A stretch of 64,000 bases of DNA from Pelagicoccus sp. (lineage in GTDB: Bacteria; Verrucomicrobiota; Verrucomicrobiia; Opitutales; Opitutaceae), in assembly GCA_028284635.1 (NCBI GenBank), contig JANQRJ010000036.1, positions 59,719-123,718 on the forward strand, in the 5' to 3' direction. The notes under the pieces are model-generated. The model worked only from the letters and a program-made list of their open reading frames with translations. It did not search any database and was not told where the DNA came from. Each line of letters starts with the position of its first letter. Position 1 is the stretch's first letter. Both the position numbers and the translations under genes were made by a program. This document shows positions 42,981-51,775 of this stretch, one piece after another.

Positions 42981-44174
42981 CTAGTTGAAGAGGGCTTCGT
43001 TGCTGGAGCGATCGTTGCTCATGTCCATGGAGTCCCAGTCGTGGCTGGCTGTTGGGCTTGCCGCCGTGGATCGGGGCGAGGCGAAGGATTGCGAGGACGA
43101 GAGGTATCCCGAGCCCGAGTTTCCGCTGAGGATCTTCTGGAGATCGAGTACGGTCTTCTGGAGCATTTCGGCTTGGGAGGAGAGTTCCTCCGATGTGCTG
43201 GCGGTTTCCTCTGCGGTAGCGGAGTTCGCCTGGATGTCGCGGTCGAGTTCGCTGACGGCGCTGTTGATGTGGGAAATGCCGTTGGTCTGTTCCTGGCTGG
43301 CTTTGGAGATTTCGTCGACGAGCTCGTTTACGTCGCGGGCCTTGCCGAGAATGTTTTCGAAGCTTTCGCCCACGCGGTTTGAGATGTCTACGCCTCGTTC
43401 GCTGCGTTGGATGGAGTCTTCGATCTGGGAAGCGGTGTCTTTAGCGGCTGCGGCGCATCGCTGGGCGAGGCTTCGTACCTCGTCGGCCACTACGGCGAAT
43501 CCCGCTCCGGCCTCGCCTGCCCGGGCGGCTTCGACGGCTGCATTGAGGGCGAGGATGTTGGTTTGGAAGGCGATCTCGTCGATGGTCTTGATGATGTTGG
43601 CGATGTTGTCGCTGGAGGCCTTGATGGCGTTCATAGCCTCGATCATCTCTTGCATGCCTCGGGATCCGTTCTCGGCGGCCTCGCGGGTTTCGTTGGCCAT
43701 GTTTCTGGCCTTGATCGCGTTGTCGGCGTTGCGGGAAGTGGTATTGGAAAGCTCGGCGAGCGCGGCGGAAGTCTCCTGAATAGAGGCGGCCTGACGGCTG
43801 GCTCCGTCGGCGAGGGCCTGACTGGAGGAGGAAACCTGAGAGGCGGCTCCGCCAGTCTGTTCGGACATGGCGAGCAGAGTGGTTTCGACTTCTCCCAGTG
43901 GTTTGGTGATGGTTTTGGCGAGAGCCCAGCCGATGAGAGCGGCTACTAGGATGCCGGCTACGAGAAGGATTGTGGTGATGGTGCCCATCCATGTAGCGGT
44001 GCTGGCGAGCTCTTGGATGTTGCTGCTGGCGGCTGTGTCGGAGTCCAGTTTTTCGATTGCGCTGGTTATGCGGGAGGCCGTGGCGAGCCCGATGACTCCC
44101 ATCGCGAGAAGGAATATGCTGAGGGTTCCATTGAGTACGATTAGCCGTGCGCTGATAGATACGTTTTTTAACAT
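42981..44174 (-). CDS. Methyl-accepting chemotaxis protein with minimal periplasmic part
   Basis: 397 residues. Membrane helices are at about 11-32 ([20 protein letters not shown]) and 63-85 ([20 protein letters not shown]). Only about 30 residues separate them, too few for a known sensor domain. HAMP-like sequence ([19 protein letters not shown]) is followed by the signalling domain with tip [20 protein letters not shown] then [20 protein letters not shown] (about 200-240). It probably senses through the membrane, through partners, or in mixed arrays with the longer receptor at 35555-37465. No classical methyltransferase-docking tail. Confidence 0.88.
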   Translation of the reverse strand: MLKNVSISARLIVLNGTLSIFLLAMGVIGLATASRITSAIEKLDSDTAASSNIQELASTATWMGTITTILLVAGILVAALIGWALAKTITKPLGEVETTLLAMSEQTGGAASQVSSSSQALADGASRQAASIQETSAALAELSNTTSRNADNAIKARNMANETREAAENGSRGMQEMIEAMNAIKASSDNIANIIKTIDEIAFQTNILALNAAVEAARAGEAGAGFAVVADEVRSLAQRCAAAAKDTASQIEDSIQRSERGVDISNRVGESFENILGKARDVNELVDEISKASQEQTNGISHINSAVSELDRDIQANSATAEETASTSEELSSQAEMLQKTVLDLQKILSGNSGSGYLSSSQSFASPRSTAASPTASHDWDSMDMSNDRSSNEALFN

Positions 44175-44495
44175 GGGCTTTGTAAGCTTCTGGTGGGTTG
44201 GCAGATGAGGGTCGCTAAACTGTCTCCGAGTCTAAGTCGCCGATCTGAGTGTCTATCGGCGCCTCAGTCTATTGCTTGATGGGGAAGTACCTCATTTCTC
44301 GAAAAAGGAGAGCTCATGCGAAAGCGGTCGGCATGGGGCTGTCCGGCGCGTGTTCAGGCATGTCGAAAAAGGGTGGGCGTTGGTTTTATTTGCGGTCTGC
44401 GCGTGGAGCTTGGAAAAGCTGGCTTGACTTGAGAGCCCTGGAAATTATCCAAACAGATGTATCTTAACTAATTTATATAAGTATAGGGATCAAGC
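44175..44495. other. Gap upstream of cysH with a possible 38-codon ORF
   Basis: It holds the divergent promoters of the chemoreceptor and cysH. A possible leader ORF runs 44316-44432: ATG after AAAAAGGAG at good spacing, encoding MRKRSAWGCPARVQACRKRV and 18 more residues. Its composition is not convincing. AT-rich TTAACTAATTTATATAAGTA just upstream of cysH may contain its -10 box. Confidence 0.2.
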
Positions 44496-45209
44496 ATGAC
44501 AGGCGAGGCTTTGAAAATGAAGGAAATCGATCTGGAGACGGCGTCGGCCCAGGAACGCGTGCGTTGGGCGGCGGATACGTTTGGCGACGAGCTGATCATG
44601 ACGACGAGCTTTGGCACGCATTCGGCCGTTATGCTGCATCTGGTGACTTCGATTCTGCCGGAGATTCCGGTGGTGTTCATCGATACGGGCTATCTTTTTC
44701 CCGAGACCTACCGTTTTGCTGCCGAGCTGAGCGAAGGCCTGAAGTTGAACCTCAAAAAGTACCAAGCTCGCATCAGCGCCGCTGAGCAAGAGGCCCTTTA
44801 CGGCAAGCTGTGGGAGGATGGCGAGTCAGGGCTCAAGAAGTACAATTTGATGAACAAAGTGGAGCCTATGGATCGGGCGGTGCGCGAGTTGGGAGCGAAA
44901 GCTTGGTTGGCTGGCCTGCGTCGTAGCCAAGGGGCAAGTCGCAGCGGTCGGGCAATCGCTGAGACTCAGAACCGAATGACCAAGATCTATCCTGTTTTGG
45001 ATTGGGACAATCGGACGATGCACCAGTACCTGGTCGACAACGATCTGCCTTATCATCCGCTTTGGGATGAGGGTTATGTCTCGCTGGGCGATTGGCATAG
45101 CACTTCGAAGCTGCTGCCGGGCATGACGGAGGAGGAGACGCGCTTTGGCGGGCAGAAGCGGGAGTGCGGCCTGCACGAGCTCTCTGGCCAGGCGGATTTC
45201 CAGATCTGA
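44496..45209 (+). CDS. cysH: Phosphoadenylyl-sulfate (PAPS) reductase
   Basis: 237 residues. Nucleotide-binding region [17 protein letters not shown] (about 29-45), [17 protein letters not shown], and the C-terminal catalytic motif [11 protein letters not shown] (Cys near 227). The paired CC..C..C ligands of the Fe-S APS reductases are absent, so PAPS with thioredoxin is the likely substrate pair. It makes sulfite for cysteine synthesis. No other cys gene is adjacent. A strong terminator follows. Confidence 0.92.
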   Translation: MTGEALKMKEIDLETASAQERVRWAADTFGDELIMTTSFGTHSAVMLHLVTSILPEIPVVFIDTGYLFPETYRFAAELSEGLKLNLKKYQARISAAEQEALYGKLWEDGESGLKKYNLMNKVEPMDRAVRELGAKAWLAGLRRSQGASRSGRAIAETQNRMTKIYPVLDWDNRTMHQYLVDNDLPYHPLWDEGYVSLGDWHSTSKLLPGMTEEETRFGGQKRECGLHELSGQADFQI

Positions 45210-45247
45210 GGAGTGCGAGCAGGAGTAGGAGTACGAGTTGAGACGCG

Positions 45248-45283
45248 AAAAGGCCGCTTCCGAAGGGAAGCGGCCTTTTTCTT
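45248..45283. terminator. Terminator between cysH and rpmB
   Basis: AAGGCCGCTTCC, loop GAAG, GGAAGCGGCCTT, TTTTCTT. The 12-bp stem has A-rich and T-rich flanks, so it can serve both converging genes. Confidence 0.9.
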
Positions 45284-45307
45284 GAAAATGATTGTCAGCT
45301 AGCTGGC

Positions 45308-45538
45308 TTAGGCTTTCTCGACGAGGCCTGCCTTGATGGCCTTGACGCTGACCCAGAGGCGCTTGACTTGGCCAGAGGCGAGGCGGACGCGGACGCGTTG
45401 CAGGTTCGGGCGAAACTTGCGCTTGGTGGTCTTGGTGACGTGGGTGCCAATGCCGCCGCTTTTCTTGGACTGGCCTTTGCGGTGGATGATGGAGCCTGTT
45501 GTGGGACGTTTGCCTGTAATTGCGCAGATTCTTGCCAT
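45308..45538 (-). CDS. rpmB: 50S ribosomal protein L28
   Basis: 76 residues from MARICAITGKRPTTGSIIHR; the frame extends upstream, but this is the conserved start. Other conserved parts are KSGGIGTHVTKTTKRKFRPN and LQRVRV. The usual zinc ligands are absent, so it is the zinc-free form. A component of the large ribosomal subunit. It stands alone here, without rpmG or other ribosomal genes. Confidence 0.95.
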   Translation of the reverse strand: MARICAITGKRPTTGSIIHRKGQSKKSGGIGTHVTKTTKRKFRPNLQRVRVRLASGQVKRLWVSVKAIKAGLVEKA

Positions 45539-45628
45539 GACGGAAATTGGTTGAGAGTGGGGCAAGAAACGGTTCGGGTCCGGGCTTGGCAAGGATGAAA
45601 TTGGGTTTTTTGGGTTCTGGGTTCTAGG

Positions 45629-46678
45629 TCATGGGTTCTGGGTTTTGGGGCAATGGGGGCGGATGGCGCTGAGGGCTTGGAACTTCTGGCCCATGAGGGC
45701 CGGGTGGATGAGCTCCTTGAGCTTGCCGCGCAGGCTGTCGAGTTCGGGGCGGCTGGGATCGAAGGCGGCTTGCATGAGCTTGGGGGCGCGTCGCACGATG
45801 AAGGCCTCCTGGCTTTGCAAGCTCAGGTTGTCGAAACCGTGCTGGCGTAGGGCTTCTTCGATGTGGTCCCAGCAAATGTGGATGGTGAGGTCGCGTTGAC
45901 CGGGTTGGAGCAGGATGTCGTTGTCCTGGTGGTGGCTGTGATAGCCTCGAGCAGTGCCTTGAGGCGTCTCTTCAGCGAGGCTCCGCCAGGTCTTGCCGTA
46001 GTCGAAGGCGATGAATGCGCCATGCCACTTTTGCCCGAGGAGGCGGTGGGCGAGTTGTCGAGAACCGGTAGGCAGGTCTAGCGTGTAGCCTGCTGGCGGA
46101 TCGGGCCTGAGCTGCCTGACGTATGGGCTGGCCTCTTGGCTGACGGTCGGTCGAGGCGTCCATGACAGGGTTTCGTCTTCGAAACGGATGCCGTATTCGA
46201 GCCAGCGGGTCCCGTCGAAGCGGAGTTGGCGAAAGGCCTGGGCATCGAAAAGCTCGTTGGAGAATACCACGAGCTGCCCCAATAGAGTGAGGTCCTCTCC
46301 CGCGTGTCGAGCTTGGCAACTGCGAAACGGAGAGTCGGCAGATGCGAGCAAAGCTGCCTGGGGTTCGGCTCCGATTTCGATCCAGTCGGTTTGGGTGGGA
46401 TCGAGCTCGGCTTGTTCGAGCAGGCCGAGAGCGGCTTCCATCAGAGCTGGGGCGAATGCCTCACGAAAGCTGCTTGCGGTATAGAAGTCTGCCTGGGGAT
46501 TTCGTCCTACACGCTGGCGATCCCGGCGATAGTAGCCTAGGGTGGGGTGATAGAGGGCGAGATTTACGAAATCCGGCAATTCGATGAAACCAGTTTCGTC
46601 GGCAAGTGTTCGTAAGGCTTGCCGCATATCTTCGGAATCTATTGAAGTGTCGAGCATCGTAGGAGGCGGCGGATACAA
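45629..46678 (-). CDS. MidA/NDUFAF7-like SAM-dependent methyltransferase
   Basis: 349 residues. N-terminal features of PF02636: IELPDFVNLALYHPTLGYYR then DFYTASSF (FYTS). The SAM-site strand is DWIEIGAEPQAALLAS, changed from the usual EXGXGXG. The VVFSNELFDAQAFRQL motif and GAFIAFDYG further on are typical. Mitochondrial members methylate an Arg of a complex I subunit; bacterial roles are unknown. It is divergent from the protease gene (33-base gap). Downstream lies a small patch of GGGTTCTGG repeats (45605-45655). Confidence 0.75.
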   Translation of the reverse strand: MYPPPPTMLDTSIDSEDMRQALRTLADETGFIELPDFVNLALYHPTLGYYRRDRQRVGRNPQADFYTASSFREAFAPALMEAALGLLEQAELDPTQTDWIEIGAEPQAALLASADSPFRSCQARHAGEDLTLLGQLVVFSNELFDAQAFRQLRFDGTRWLEYGIRFEDETLSWTPRPTVSQEASPYVRQLRPDPPAGYTLDLPTGSRQLAHRLLGQKWHGAFIAFDYGKTWRSLAEETPQGTARGYHSHHQDNDILLQPGQRDLTIHICWDHIEEALRQHGFDNLSLQSQEAFIVRRAPKLMQAAFDPSRPELDSLRGKLKELIHPALMGQKFQALSAIRPHCPKTQNP

Positions 46679-46711
46679 GCCGTGTCGAAGTCGAGTTGGA
46701 AGGCAGGAAAC

Positions 46712-47971
46712 GTGAACGCAAAGAGATTTTTAAGGGCTGTTTTGATAGGGACGCTTTTGTCGTTTCTGGGGCTGGAGGCCTATCGAACGGGAGTTGGAGT
46801 TGCTCGTTACGGCAGTTTTTCCGCGTACTACGAGGCGAAGGAGAACTCTGCGAAGCTGCAGACGGCGGTCGATGTGATCAACGCCTACCATGTCGACGAT
46901 CCCGCCTTGAAGATGGAGGCGGCGACGGACAAGGCGCTCGAGTCGATTCTGGAGGGACTCGATCCTTATTCCGAATACTTGGGGCCGGATCAGTTGGCAG
47001 GCCTGCGTGAGGATGTCGACCAGCAGTTTGGCGGCATAGGCATCCGCGTCGAGATGAAGGACGATCGGCTGACGGTGGTGGCTCCTATCGAGGACACTCC
47101 TGGCGAGCGGGCTGGTCTGCTGCGAGGCGATCAGATTCTCGCGGTTGATGGACGCAGTATTGAAGGACGGCCTTTGTCCGCTTCCTTGGAGAAGCTGCGG
47201 GGCTCTCCAGGCGACCCAGTCGATTTATCGGTCTATCGAGCCCGCAGCGACGAGCGTTTCGATGTGACGGTGAAACGGGAACGCATTTCGATCGCCAACG
47301 TCAAGGCGGCTCGGATCCTGGAGGACGGGATCGGCTACCTGCGCATTCTGCAATTTGGCGGTCGCACTGCGGCAGAGGTGATGAAGGCCGTGGACGGCTT
47401 GCTTGCCCAAGGCATGACTAGCTTGGTCATCGACTTGCGAAACAACCCAGGCGGCTTGCTCGACGCGGCTGTGGACGTGGCGTCCCCTTTCTTGGAAAAG
47501 GGGCAGTTGGTGGTCTACACCGAGGGTCGGCAGAGCGATCAGAACGAACACTACTACGCGAAGAGAAAGGCTGGTCTATACGATTTTCCTTTGGCCTTGC
47601 TGGTCAATTCGGGGTCGGCGTCGGCGTCCGAGATCGTCGCTGGAGTGTTCAAGGACGTGAAGCGCGCCGTGCTGGTCGGAGAGAAGACTTTCGGCAAGGG
47701 TTCGGTGCAGAGCATCATCGAGCTCGGCGAGGACGCCGGACTGCGCTTGACGACGGCGAAGTACTACACGCCCAGTGGCTATGTGATTCACGATCGCGGC
47801 ATCGAACCCGATCTAGAGGTGGAGCTCTCCCTCGAAGAGGATAGAAAGCTGTCGTTGCAACGCTATCGGCTGGAGTACATGAGCGTCGCGGAGTTTACCG
47901 CGGAGTTCGACTTCGAACCCATTGCCGACCGCCAGCTCGAGGTGGCGTTGGCGGCATTGCGAAAGAGCTGA
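46712..47971 (+). CDS. Carboxyl-terminal processing protease (S41 family)
   Basis: 419 residues from GTG 46712 (an upstream GTG at 46682 is possible, but this one has GGCAGGAAAC before it). A signal or anchor segment lies at about 5-25 (LRAVLIGTLLSFLGLEAY). The PDZ domain is at about 85-170 (FGGIGIRVEM; AGLLRGDQILAVDGRSI). The S41 catalytic core has Ser in LLVNSGSASASEIVAGV (near 315) and Lys in GEKTFGKGSVQSI (near 340). It acts in the periplasm on C-termini of exported proteins. Confidence 0.92.
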   Translation: MNAKRFLRAVLIGTLLSFLGLEAYRTGVGVARYGSFSAYYEAKENSAKLQTAVDVINAYHVDDPALKMEAATDKALESILEGLDPYSEYLGPDQLAGLREDVDQQFGGIGIRVEMKDDRLTVVAPIEDTPGERAGLLRGDQILAVDGRSIEGRPLSASLEKLRGSPGDPVDLSVYRARSDERFDVTVKRERISIANVKAARILEDGIGYLRILQFGGRTAAEVMKAVDGLLAQGMTSLVIDLRNNPGGLLDAAVDVASPFLEKGQLVVYTEGRQSDQNEHYYAKRKAGLYDFPLALLVNSGSASASEIVAGVFKDVKRAVLVGEKTFGKGSVQSIIELGEDAGLRLTTAKYYTPSGYVIHDRGIEPDLEVELSLEEDRKLSLQRYRLEYMSVAEFTAEFDFEPIADRQLEVALAALRKS

Positions 47972-48000
47972 GCCTAATCTGGCAAAGCCAGAGCTAGATG

Positions 48001-48076
48001 GGCTGAAGGCTGAGGACTGAAGGCTGAAGGCCGCTGAATCTACCTTCAGCCTTCAGCCTAAATCCCTTCAGCCTTT
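48001..48076. repeat. GGCTGAA heptad inverted repeat
   Basis: GGCTGAAGGCTGAGGACTGA and AGGCTGAAGG on the left face CCTTCAGCCTTCAGCC and CCCTTCAGCC on the right, giving a 14-16 base stem. It lies between converging genes and may also end transcription. Confidence 0.55.
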
Positions 48077-48093
48077 TAAGCAAAAGCCTCGTA

Positions 48094-49155
48094 CTAAGGT
48101 CGGCTCATGAAGATCTGGAACAGGGTGGTGCCGTCGCTCTTGTAGCTTTTGAGTACGAGCTGTCCGTCGAAGAGGCTGGTCTTGTAGAAATGGCCTTCCC
48201 GCGATTCGGCATAGGTGCGGCTGCTGCCGTCGACTTCCCTCAGCGTGAGGAAGGTCTGGCCACCCTGATTGGGCAGGACGACGTACCCGGAGGGCTGGTT
48301 GATTTCCGGGGGGCCAAGCAGGAGCATCAGTCCGCTGGAGCTGGAGTTCGACTCCCGCCAGAAGCCTTCCAGGCCGCTTGCTGGACTTGTCGTTGAGCTT
48401 GCGGTCATCCCGGTAGCTGCGTTCCCGGTGGGGGCGAAAGTGGAAGCGGTCGAAGGCGGACTGTAGGCGCTTGGGCCTGGCGCCTGGGGAGAGGTTGCCA
48501 CACCGGAGGTCGAAGCGAGAGAGTTGATATTGCCCAGCTTTTGCAGGGCGGCGTTCGAGCCGGTGAGCGAGTTCTGCAGCGTTTGTCCCATCTTCGAGAG
48601 GTCTCGCCCGAGATCGGCGACCTTGGTTGCGAATAGCCCGAATCGGGCCATGCGGAGGGGATTCTTCCCGATGTATTCCTTGAGGCCGATTCCCAGCCGG
48701 CTTGCGTCGACGCGTAGTCGATCGAGGGTGGGCTTCAGTTCATCTACTCGCTCGCTCACCAGGCCGAGTCGGCTTTCGATGTCGGCTATAGCTGCTTGCA
48801 CCTGGGGATCGGACTGGAGCAGGGAAACCATCTCGTCTTTGTTTCGCTCGGTCATCTCCATCCATTCGTCGTAGGTCATTTCTTGAGCTGTAGAAAAGGC
48901 GGAAGACAGGTCCTGTTTCGCTACGCTGAAGGGTTCCGATACGAGTGTATTGAGATAGCCATTACTGCTTTCTATGTCTTCGGTGATGGCTGCTGTCTTG
49001 TCCGTGAGTTCGTTGAGCGAGGCGGAGAGCTGGTCGAAGAGGCTCTCGAGGCTGCGGATGTCTTCGCCCCTGGCTTGCAGACAACAGATGGCCAGGAGGA
49101 AAGGCGTGAGGATGCGGGCGAAGCGCGACAGGGCGTGGGAGGTGGATTTCGGCAT
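48094..49155 (-). CDS. Exported coiled-coil protein of unknown function
   Basis: 353 residues. A signal peptide (FARILTPFLLAICCLQARG) is followed by helical, heptad-like sequence to about 210 (SLESLFDQLSASLNELTDKT; RLGLVSERVDELKPTLDRLR), a Ser/Thr/Pro/Ala-rich linker (about 215-265), and a C-terminal beta-rich domain (GLMLLLGPPEINQPSGYVVL, then FYKTSLFDGQLVLKSYKSDG). No family is recognised. Probably periplasmic or surface attached. It sits just downstream of the BMC operon on the same strand (167-base gap) but shares no obvious role. Confidence 0.7.
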   Translation of the reverse strand: MPKSTSHALSRFARILTPFLLAICCLQARGEDIRSLESLFDQLSASLNELTDKTAAITEDIESSNGYLNTLVSEPFSVAKQDLSSAFSTAQEMTYDEWMEMTERNKDEMVSLLQSDPQVQAAIADIESRLGLVSERVDELKPTLDRLRVDASRLGIGLKEYIGKNPLRMARFGLFATKVADLGRDLSKMGQTLQNSLTGSNAALQKLGNINSLASTSGVATSPQAPGPSAYSPPSTASTFAPTGNAATGMTASSTTSPASGLEGFWRESNSSSSGLMLLLGPPEINQPSGYVVLPNQGGQTFLTLREVDGSSRTYAESREGHFYKTSLFDGQLVLKSYKSDGTTLFQIFMSRP

Positions 49156-49321
49156 GATGGGAGGTGGGTTGGAGGTTCTATGGTTCCAGTCATCTGGTTC
49201 GCATAACGCTCGCCTGCGGGCAAGCGCGAAGAGCGGGCCGTGAATGGACCTGCCGCTTCCGACGAAGCGAATCGCGATTCCATTCAGTCCAGCGGGCTGT
49301 CGATCCGCTTTTTTTTTTCGC

Positions 49322-50821
49322 CTACTTTGCTCTCGCTAGGAACGAGCGGACACGGGCGACAGGCTCCAGCCAGGATTGGGCGTCGATGGGATCGAAGCGC
49401 TCGCTCTCGAAGGAGCGTTCGGCCAGGGCTCTTCCTGCTGCGACGTCGGGGATTTCTCCGACGCCTTTGAGCTGCATGACGATGTTGCCGATGGAGGTGG
49501 CTTCGACGGGGCCAGCGATCACGGGCTTGCCGAGGGCGTTTGCGGAGCACTGGTTGAGGAAGGGGTTTTGGCAGCCGCCTCCTACGATGCGCAGGGAGGC
49601 GAATTCCCGGCCGGCCAGCTCTTGCAGCGAGTCGAAGACGATCCTGTATTTGCAGGCCAGGCTTTCCAGGGCGACTCGGGCGAGCTGTCCCATGTTTTTG
49701 GGTACGGGCTGGTTGGTTTCCTGGCAGAATCCGGCTATCCGTTCGGCCATTTTGCCTGGGGCGGCGAAGCGCGGGTCGTCGGGATCGATGAGAGCAGTGA
49801 AGGGCGTGGCTTCGGCGATCAGTTCGAGAAGCAGTTCGTAGGTGGGGTCCTTGCCTTCGCTGGCCCATTGGCGGCGCAGCTCTTCGATGAGCCACATGCC
49901 GCAGATGTTCTTGAGAAAGCGGGTTGAGCCTTCGACTCCGGCTTCGTTGGAAAACCCTTCGGCCAGGCTTCGCTCGTTGATCACCGGCTCTGGCAGTTCC
50001 ATCCCCATGATGGACCAAGTGCCCGAGCTGAGAAAACAAGGGGCGTCGGCAGTCAAAGGCGTTCCGCATACCGCGGAGGCCGTATCGTGTCCGGCGACGG
50101 CGATGACTTCGATCGGGCCCAGCCCGGTCTCCTCTTGCAAGTGGGGAAGCAGGGGCGCGAGTTTCTGGCCTGGATCCGCCGCTTTTCGGAAAAGCGAGCG
50201 GGGAAGGCCGATGCTGTCGACGATGGGAGCGGACCAGTCTTCCGTCTGCGGATTCCACATCTGGCTGGTGCTGCTGATGGAGCGTTCCTGGACCTTGACG
50301 CCGCTGAGCCAGTAGCTGAGCAGGTCGGGCAGGAAGAGGAGATCCGCCGCTGCTTCGAGCCGCATCGGGCAAGCCTGCTTTTCCGCGAAGAGCTGGTTCA
50401 GCGTGTTGAAGAACATGAACTGGATCCCCGTTTCGCGGTAGATGGTCTCCTGGGAAACGAGCTTGGCGATGGCCGCCTCGGCTCCATCCGTGCGGGAATC
50501 GCGGTATTGGTAGGGATCGCCTAGCAGGCGGCCATGCTCGTCGAGCAGGGCGTAGTCGACGCCCCAGGTATCGACTCCCACGCTTAGGATGCGATCGCCG
50601 TACTTGCGAGCGGCTTGGCCGAGCCCGTCGAGGATCGAGCGGTACAGGCCGAGGATGTCCCAATGGTCTCCGCTGGGCAGGCGGGCGCTTGCGGTGGGGA
50701 AGCGGTGCAACTCTTCGAGCTTCAAGCGGCCTTCCTTGTAGGCCCCGGCGATCACTCGACCGCTGGTGGCGCCGAGATCGACGGCGAGGCAGATGCGCGA
50801 AGATAGAGCTTTTCGGTTCAA
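49322..50821 (-). CDS. rhaB: Rhamnulokinase (FGGY family)
   Basis: 499 residues from a TTG start that overlaps the preceding stop (TTGA). The open frame continues far upstream inside the dehydrogenase gene, but the family begins here. Motifs: AVDLGATSGRVIAGAYKEGR at the start, VGVDTWGVDYALLDEHGRLL, GHDTASAVCGTP, FLSSGTWSIMG, and the adenosine site IVGGGCQNPFLNQCSANALG. The sequence is closer to L-rhamnulose kinase than to fuculokinase. It makes L-rhamnulose 1-phosphate, the substrate of the aldolase in this operon. Last gene of the BMC operon. Confidence 0.9.
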   Translation of the reverse strand: MNRKALSSRICLAVDLGATSGRVIAGAYKEGRLKLEELHRFPTASARLPSGDHWDILGLYRSILDGLGQAARKYGDRILSVGVDTWGVDYALLDEHGRLLGDPYQYRDSRTDGAEAAIAKLVSQETIYRETGIQFMFFNTLNQLFAEKQACPMRLEAAADLLFLPDLLSYWLSGVKVQERSISSTSQMWNPQTEDWSAPIVDSIGLPRSLFRKAADPGQKLAPLLPHLQEETGLGPIEVIAVAGHDTASAVCGTPLTADAPCFLSSGTWSIMGMELPEPVINERSLAEGFSNEAGVEGSTRFLKNICGMWLIEELRRQWASEGKDPTYELLLELIAEATPFTALIDPDDPRFAAPGKMAERIAGFCQETNQPVPKNMGQLARVALESLACKYRIVFDSLQELAGREFASLRIVGGGCQNPFLNQCSANALGKPVIAGPVEATSIGNIVMQLKGVGEIPDVAAGRALAERSFESERFDPIDAQSWLEPVARVRSFLARAK

Positions 50822-51753
50822 GAGACGGCGTTTTTGACGGTCTTCATGGTCTCGATCAAGGTGCGAGCGGAGCGTTGCAGTCCTTGGGTTTCCTTGGGCC
50901 AGAGTTCGATCTCGACCTGGTCGACTATGCCGCCGCGTCCCAGGATTGTGGGTACGCTGAGGCAGACGTCGCGCAGGCCGTAGGCGCCTTGCTGGAGCGA
51001 GGACACGGGCAGGAGCTGGCGCTTGTCGAGAGCGATGGCATGCGTCACTTCCGCGATGGTCGTGCCGACGGCCCAGCCAGCTCCGCCCTTGCGACTGATG
51101 ACTTCGGCGCCGCTCTTCTTGGTTCGGTCGAAGATCTGGTTCTGGAAGGCGCTGGTACACGATTTCAGCCCGGCCAAAGGCAGGCCGCCGACCGTGGCGC
51201 TGGACCAGATGGGGACCATTGAGTCTCCGTGCTCGCCCAGGATCAAGGCCTTCACTTGAGTGGGCGGCAGATCGAGGCTGTCGGCGATCAGGGAGCGGAA
51301 GCGAGCGGTGTCGAGCATGGTGCCGAGGCCGATGACTTGCTGCCAGGGCAGATCCAGGTAGGCAGCGGCCAGGTTGGTGAGAATGTCTACGGGATTGGAT
51401 ACCACGAAGACGATGGCCGAGCTTTTGACCCCTGCCTGCTTGATCGAGGCGAGGATCTGGGAGAAGAGGGAGACGTTGCGGTTGATGAGGTCGAGTCGGC
51501 TTTCGTCCGGCTTGCGGCGCAGTCCGGCGGTGATGATGAACATGTCGCTGTCCTTGGCCTGCTCGTAGTCTCCGGCATAGATGCGCTGGTCGGCGATGGA
51601 GGAGGCTCCATGCAGCAGGTCGAGGGCTTCGCCTTCGGCCAGGGCCTGGTTGGCATCGAGTATTTGGATTTCCGATACGATGCCTGCGCATTGCAGGGCG
51701 TAGGCGGCATTCGATCCGACGCGGCCTCCGCCGCCGATGATGGTGACTTTCAT
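50818..51753 (-). CDS. Lactate/malate dehydrogenase family protein
   Basis: 311 residues. Rossmann motif VTIIGGGGRVGSNAAYAL, catalytic His in LILGEHGDSMVPIWSS, and Arg in NRNVSLFSQI and the active-site loop. In the specificity loop, TAGLRRKPDESRLDL places Arg where lactate dehydrogenases have Gln and malate dehydrogenases have Arg. The flanking ESRLDL is lactate-type, so the substrate is uncertain. In this operon it probably recycles NADH formed by the aldehyde dehydrogenase. Starts 22 bases after the aldolase stop. Confidence 0.85.
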   Translation of the reverse strand: MKVTIIGGGGRVGSNAAYALQCAGIVSEIQILDANQALAEGEALDLLHGASSIADQRIYAGDYEQAKDSDMFIITAGLRRKPDESRLDLINRNVSLFSQILASIKQAGVKSSAIVFVVSNPVDILTNLAAAYLDLPWQQVIGLGTMLDTARFRSLIADSLDLPPTQVKALILGEHGDSMVPIWSSATVGGLPLAGLKSCTSAFQNQIFDRTKKSGAEVISRKGGAGWAVGTTIAEVTHAIALDKRQLLPVSSLQQGAYGLRDVCLSVPTILGRGGIVDQVEIELWPKETQGLQRSARTLIETMKTVKNAVS

Positions 51754-51775
51754 GTGTTTGCTTTCCGGGGTTCCG

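Noticed and set aside
45600..45660. Tandem GGGTTCTGG repeats as a structured element
   Set aside because: Only a few imperfect units, with no pairing arms; probably simple-sequence noise after the methyltransferase gene.
50822..51691. Upstream extension of the rhamnulokinase frame
   Set aside because: The extension overlaps the dehydrogenase gene in another frame and is rich in Arg, His and Pro, as shadow frames are. The kinase family begins at the TTG at 50821.
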